Positions 61,846 to 64,000 of a stretch of DNA of 64,000 nucleotides are shown one piece after another. The DNA is taken from positions 558,001 to 622,000 of the forward strand of contig NZ_AUFM01000011.1 in the NCBI RefSeq assembly GCF_000426505.1, read 5' to 3'. A program made the position numbers and the translations under genes. Every line of letters starts with the position of its first letter. Position 1 is the first letter of the stretch. This DNA comes from Nisaea denitrificans DSM 18348 (lineage in GTDB: Bacteria > Pseudomonadota > Alphaproteobacteria > Thalassobaculales > Thalassobaculaceae). A model generated the notes under the pieces. That model made no database searches. It had not been told where the DNA came from and saw only the letters and a list, made by a program, of their open reading frames with translations.

Positions 61846-63075
61846 ATGGATGAAGCGACACTTAAAGAAGTTATAGTGCTCCATCGAGGATTCCTCGACG
61901 GCGTGCCTGGATGCAAGCGTGCGGATTTAAGAAACGCAAGCCTGAAGGGTTTGCAAGCGCCCAACGCAAAGTTACACAATGCGCTTCTCTCCGGCGCTGA
62001 CTTGACCGGTGCGGCTTTTGTGCGGGGTGATTTTTCCGGAGCGGATATGTTCGGCGCCGTCATGCGCCGGGCAAACCTCGCGGGATGCAATTTTTTCCGG
62101 GCAGACCTACGCGGCACCAAGTTTACCGGTGCGCGTCTGGGCGGCGCTGATTTCCGCGAAGCCGACATGCGGCCGGGTGAAATTCGCAATGCGGGAATGC
62201 AGCGGACCCAGAGCGTGGACATGTCGGATGCCGTGCTCGATAAATCAAACTTCTCACGCGCCAACATGACCGAAAGCAATCTTGAAGGAGCATCCCTCCG
62301 CAACAGTAATCTTTCGGAAGCTGAGCTCGTTGCTGTCAATTTATCCGGCGCTGATCTTGAAGGGGCGAACCTGGAACTGGCGCGGCTGAAAAACGCGGTG
62401 ATGGCAGGAACAAACCTGAAGGGAGCAAGCCTGCGTGGAGCGGATCTCGAAGGAGCGGTGCTGCGCAACGTAGACGTATCCGTCTGCGACATGAAGGGCG
62501 CGCGTCTCGATAACTGCCGGGTGTTCCTCGGCATCCGGGACCTCAAGGAGGATCTCAAGGTCAAGGTCCAGCGTCATATGAAATGGCTGGCGACCGATGG
62601 CAAGGAGGGCGAGCAGGCTGATTTCTCAGGCGCAGACTTGTCAGGGATTGATTTTCAGTATGCCGATCTGAGTGTTGCCAAATTCACAGGGGCTAACCTG
62701 GGGAAATGCAATCTCGGGAAATCGTTTCTGACGATGGCCGATTTCACCGGAGCAAATCTCGCGGGAGCCAGTTTCTGGGGCGCTGATATGCGGGGCGTCA
62801 TCCTGATGAATGCAGACCTGGCCTCTGTCAATATGGCCGACGCGGACCTGAGCTTTGTGAACATCCTGAGCACCCGCGGCGACCGTCGCGTGGTCCGTTT
62901 CCCGTCTACCCTGACTGGTGCCAATCTAGACAAGGCAATTTGTACGAACGCAAATTTCAGCGGTGCACGGCTCGACGGGGTGTCGTTCGAGACTGCGGCA
63001 ACGGATGGCGCGATATTCGGTACGCCCGAATCTGACGAACCCGAATCGTCTGATGAGGCGTCTGAAAACGCCTGA
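61846..63075 (+). CDS. Pentapeptide-repeat protein
   Basis: A 409-residue protein of stacked A(D/N)LxG repeats from about residue 24 to 225 and again from 258 to 395 (SGADLTGAAF, LEGANLELAR, SGADLSGIDF). Between them residues 226-257 (FLGIRDLKEDLKVKVQRH) form a charged helix that breaks the beta-helix into two blocks. No signal peptide is seen. The acidic tail ends SDEPESSDEASENA. The function of such proteins varies (DNA mimics, scaffolds), so none is assigned. About 120 bp of AT-rich DNA precede it. Confidence 0.88.
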   Translation: MDEATLKEVIVLHRGFLDGVPGCKRADLRNASLKGLQAPNAKLHNALLSGADLTGAAFVRGDFSGADMFGAVMRRANLAGCNFFRADLRGTKFTGARLGGADFREADMRPGEIRNAGMQRTQSVDMSDAVLDKSNFSRANMTESNLEGASLRNSNLSEAELVAVNLSGADLEGANLELARLKNAVMAGTNLKGASLRGADLEGAVLRNVDVSVCDMKGARLDNCRVFLGIRDLKEDLKVKVQRHMKWLATDGKEGEQADFSGADLSGIDFQYADLSVAKFTGANLGKCNLGKSFLTMADFTGANLAGASFWGADMRGVILMNADLASVNMADADLSFVNILSTRGDRRVVRFPSTLTGANLDKAICTNANFSGARLDGVSFETAATDGAIFGTPESDEPESSDEASENA

Positions 63076-63081
63076 TCATCT

Positions 63082-63324
63082 TTACCCGAAAGCTTTGAAG
63101 GTGATGATCGTGAAGGTGTCCTTCACGCCTTTTATGCTGTGGATTTTTTCGGTCACGAACCGGCCGATGTCCGTATCGTCAGGCAGATAGCATTTCATCA
63201 TGAGGTCGTATTGCCCGGAGGTGGAATGCACCTCCGAGACTTCTTCGAAATCCATGATTGCGGCGTCAGCGACATTATAGGCTTCGCTGAGCTCGCATTT
63301 AACCTGAACAAAAATGGTCTGCAT
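63082..63324 (-). CDS. Stand-alone Lrp/AsnC ligand-binding domain protein
   Basis: An 80-residue protein consisting only of the RAM/AsnC effector domain: MQTIFVQVKCELSEAYNVAD, SEVHSTSGQYDLMMKCYL, IHSIKGVKDTFTIITF. It has no helix-turn-helix, so it probably modulates a partner or forms a dimeric amino-acid sensor. It converges with the pentapeptide-repeat gene and lies downstream of the helicase gene after a terminator. Confidence 0.9.
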   Translation of the reverse strand: MQTIFVQVKCELSEAYNVADAAIMDFEEVSEVHSTSGQYDLMMKCYLPDDTDIGRFVTEKIHSIKGVKDTFTIITFKAFG

Positions 63325-63374
63325 CGGGGAACCCGGTATCTGGAAGCGATGAGCTCCCGATGGTTTCCGAAAAG

Positions 63375-63396
63375 GGCGCCGAAATCAAGCGGCGCC
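63375..63396 (-). terminator. Rho-independent terminator of the RNA helicase gene
   Basis: On the minus strand GGCGCCG and CGGCGCC pair around an 8-base loop 20 bp past the helicase stop, followed by CTTTTC. Stem strength and the short T-run fit an intrinsic terminator. Confidence 0.65.
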
Positions 63397-63415
63397 GCCG
63401 GAGTGGTTGGCTTTC

Positions 63416-64000
63416 TTACTTACGCAGCAGGAATGCCGGAACATGATCACCAAGGCCAACAACCTTCTCGTTGTTGCCGGAGTCGTCATCCCGGTCACGG
63501 CGTGTCTTGCGACCGCGAGCTTCCTGCGCCGGGAATTCAGTGACGTTGCCCGGACCTGGTGTCCGCTCGCCCGGGTAGGCGCGCTCCCGGTCCCGTCCGC
63601 CGCGCGAACGGGGCTTTTTCCGGCCGTTGCTATTATTGCGGCCACCGCGTTTCTCTTCACTGCTCTCGGCGCTGTCAGGGCTTGCCGCTTCGACAGTTTC
63701 TGTCGTCCCGGTGACCGGGCTTTCGGCAACAGTCTTCCCGGCAACGGCCTTCTCGGCGACAGGCGCTTTGTCGGCGTCAGGCGCTTTGGCTGCCTGCTGC
63801 CCTTCGTTCTTGAAAAGCGGGATTTCCTTGCCGATCAATTTAACGATGGCCTGGAGGTATTTGCCGTCTTCGGGAGATGTCAGCGTGAAGGCGCGACCTT
63901 CTTTGCCCGCACGTCCGGTTCGCCCGATCCGATGCACATAGTCTTCTGCATGAGTTGGCACGTCGAAATTGAACACGTGGCTCAGGCCAGCAATGTCCAG
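63416..64000 (-). CDS. DEAD-box RNA helicase, C-terminal part (5' end outside window)
   Basis: The frame is open to the right edge, so only the last 195 codons are present. HRIGRTGRAGKEGRAFTLTSP is helicase motif VI, preceded by VFNFDVPTHAEDYV. The tail after about 70 residues is disordered: Ala/Glu/Lys-rich then basic GRKKPRSRGGRDRERAY, which should bind RNA. It resembles RhlE-type helicases acting in ribosome biogenesis or cold adaptation. A terminator follows the stop. Confidence 0.9.
   Translation of the reverse strand: MDIAGLSHVFNFDVPTHAEDYVHRIGRTGRAGKEGRAFTLTSPEDGKYLQAIVKLIGKEIPLFKNEGQQAAKAPDADKAPVAEKAVAGKTVAESPVTGTTETVEAASPDSAESSEEKRGGRNNSNGRKKPRSRGGRDRERAYPGERTPGPGNVTEFPAQEARGRKTRRDRDDDSGNNEKVVGLGDHVPAFLLRK

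Noticed and set aside
1-64000. CRISPR arrays, insertion sequences, prophage, tRNA or rRNA genes
   Set aside because: I found no spaced direct repeats, transposase motifs, phage genes or recognisable tRNA or rRNA stretches by reading; intergenic gaps are short. A tRNAscan-type search was not possible here.

Overview
The window is GC-rich chromosomal DNA from an alphaproteobacterium. The strongest lineage marker is gcrA (56123-56506), a cell-cycle regulator confined to Alphaproteobacteria. The ccoNOQP-ccoGHIS block, PAS_5, DUF1127 and DUF2189 proteins and the many metabolic ABC and dehydrogenase genes fit a free-living, probably marine Rhodospirillales-like heterotroph; that finer placement is inference. 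I saw no rRNA, tRNA, CRISPR array, insertion sequence or prophage.

Region 1 (1-10.7 kb): a cut-off Hpt/receiver protein and a PAS histidine kinase, an MFS carrier, hspQ, a PmtA-like methyltransferase, a peptide-type ABC operon (binding protein and two permeases, no ATPase), an unknown protein, a DUF2189 membrane protein and a secreted esterase.

Region 2 (10.7-25 kb) is the microaerobic respiration core: ccoNOQP and ccoGHIS (cbb3 oxidase and its assembly), hemN, a hemerythrin-like protein, a kinase fusion, an MmgE/PrpD protein and an FNR-type regulator. FNR boxes lie before ccoN, before the hemerythrin-hemN pair, before fnr and before DUF2189. Three of these four have a TAnnnT or TATTGT -10 element centred 31-32 bp from the box. 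A fifth, one-mismatch copy with the same geometry precedes a Ycf46-like AAA+ ATPase at 53.1 kb, so the respiratory switch may also control that uncharacterised ATPase.

Region 3 (25-35.5 kb) is catabolic: hyuA-hyuB with an Mla-type ABC ATPase, then the phenylacetyl-CoA epoxidase genes paaABCDE divergent from paaI-paaX. A two-half-site operator candidate lies between the divergent transcripts.

Region 4 (35.5-44.3 kb) is mixed: DUF1127, LysR plus an NSS transporter, a PAS_5 protein, a thioredoxin-fold protein, a DOPA-dioxygenase-like protein, a PNPOx-like protein, a Bcr/CflA efflux pump, a SprA-related putative metalloprotease, an exported protein of unknown function and an orphan FlgC-like rod protein.

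Region 5 (44.3-53 kb) is a co-directional set for maturing a molybdenum hydroxylase (SufU-like scaffold, MoCF/MobA-like fusion, two XdhC proteins, CoxE and CoxD) with no structural hydroxylase genes in view, followed by CaiB-type CoA transferase, nitroreductase and acyl-CoA dehydrogenase genes.

Region 6 (53-64 kb): the Ycf46-like AAA+ ATPase, a UDP-glucuronate decarboxylase, gcrA preceded by three GANTC (CcrM) sites within 34 bp, a nitronate monooxygenase, an SDR, pepN, a hydantoin/aspartate racemase-like protein, a pentapeptide-repeat protein, a stand-alone Lrp-type ligand domain and the 3' end of a DEAD-box RNA helicase.
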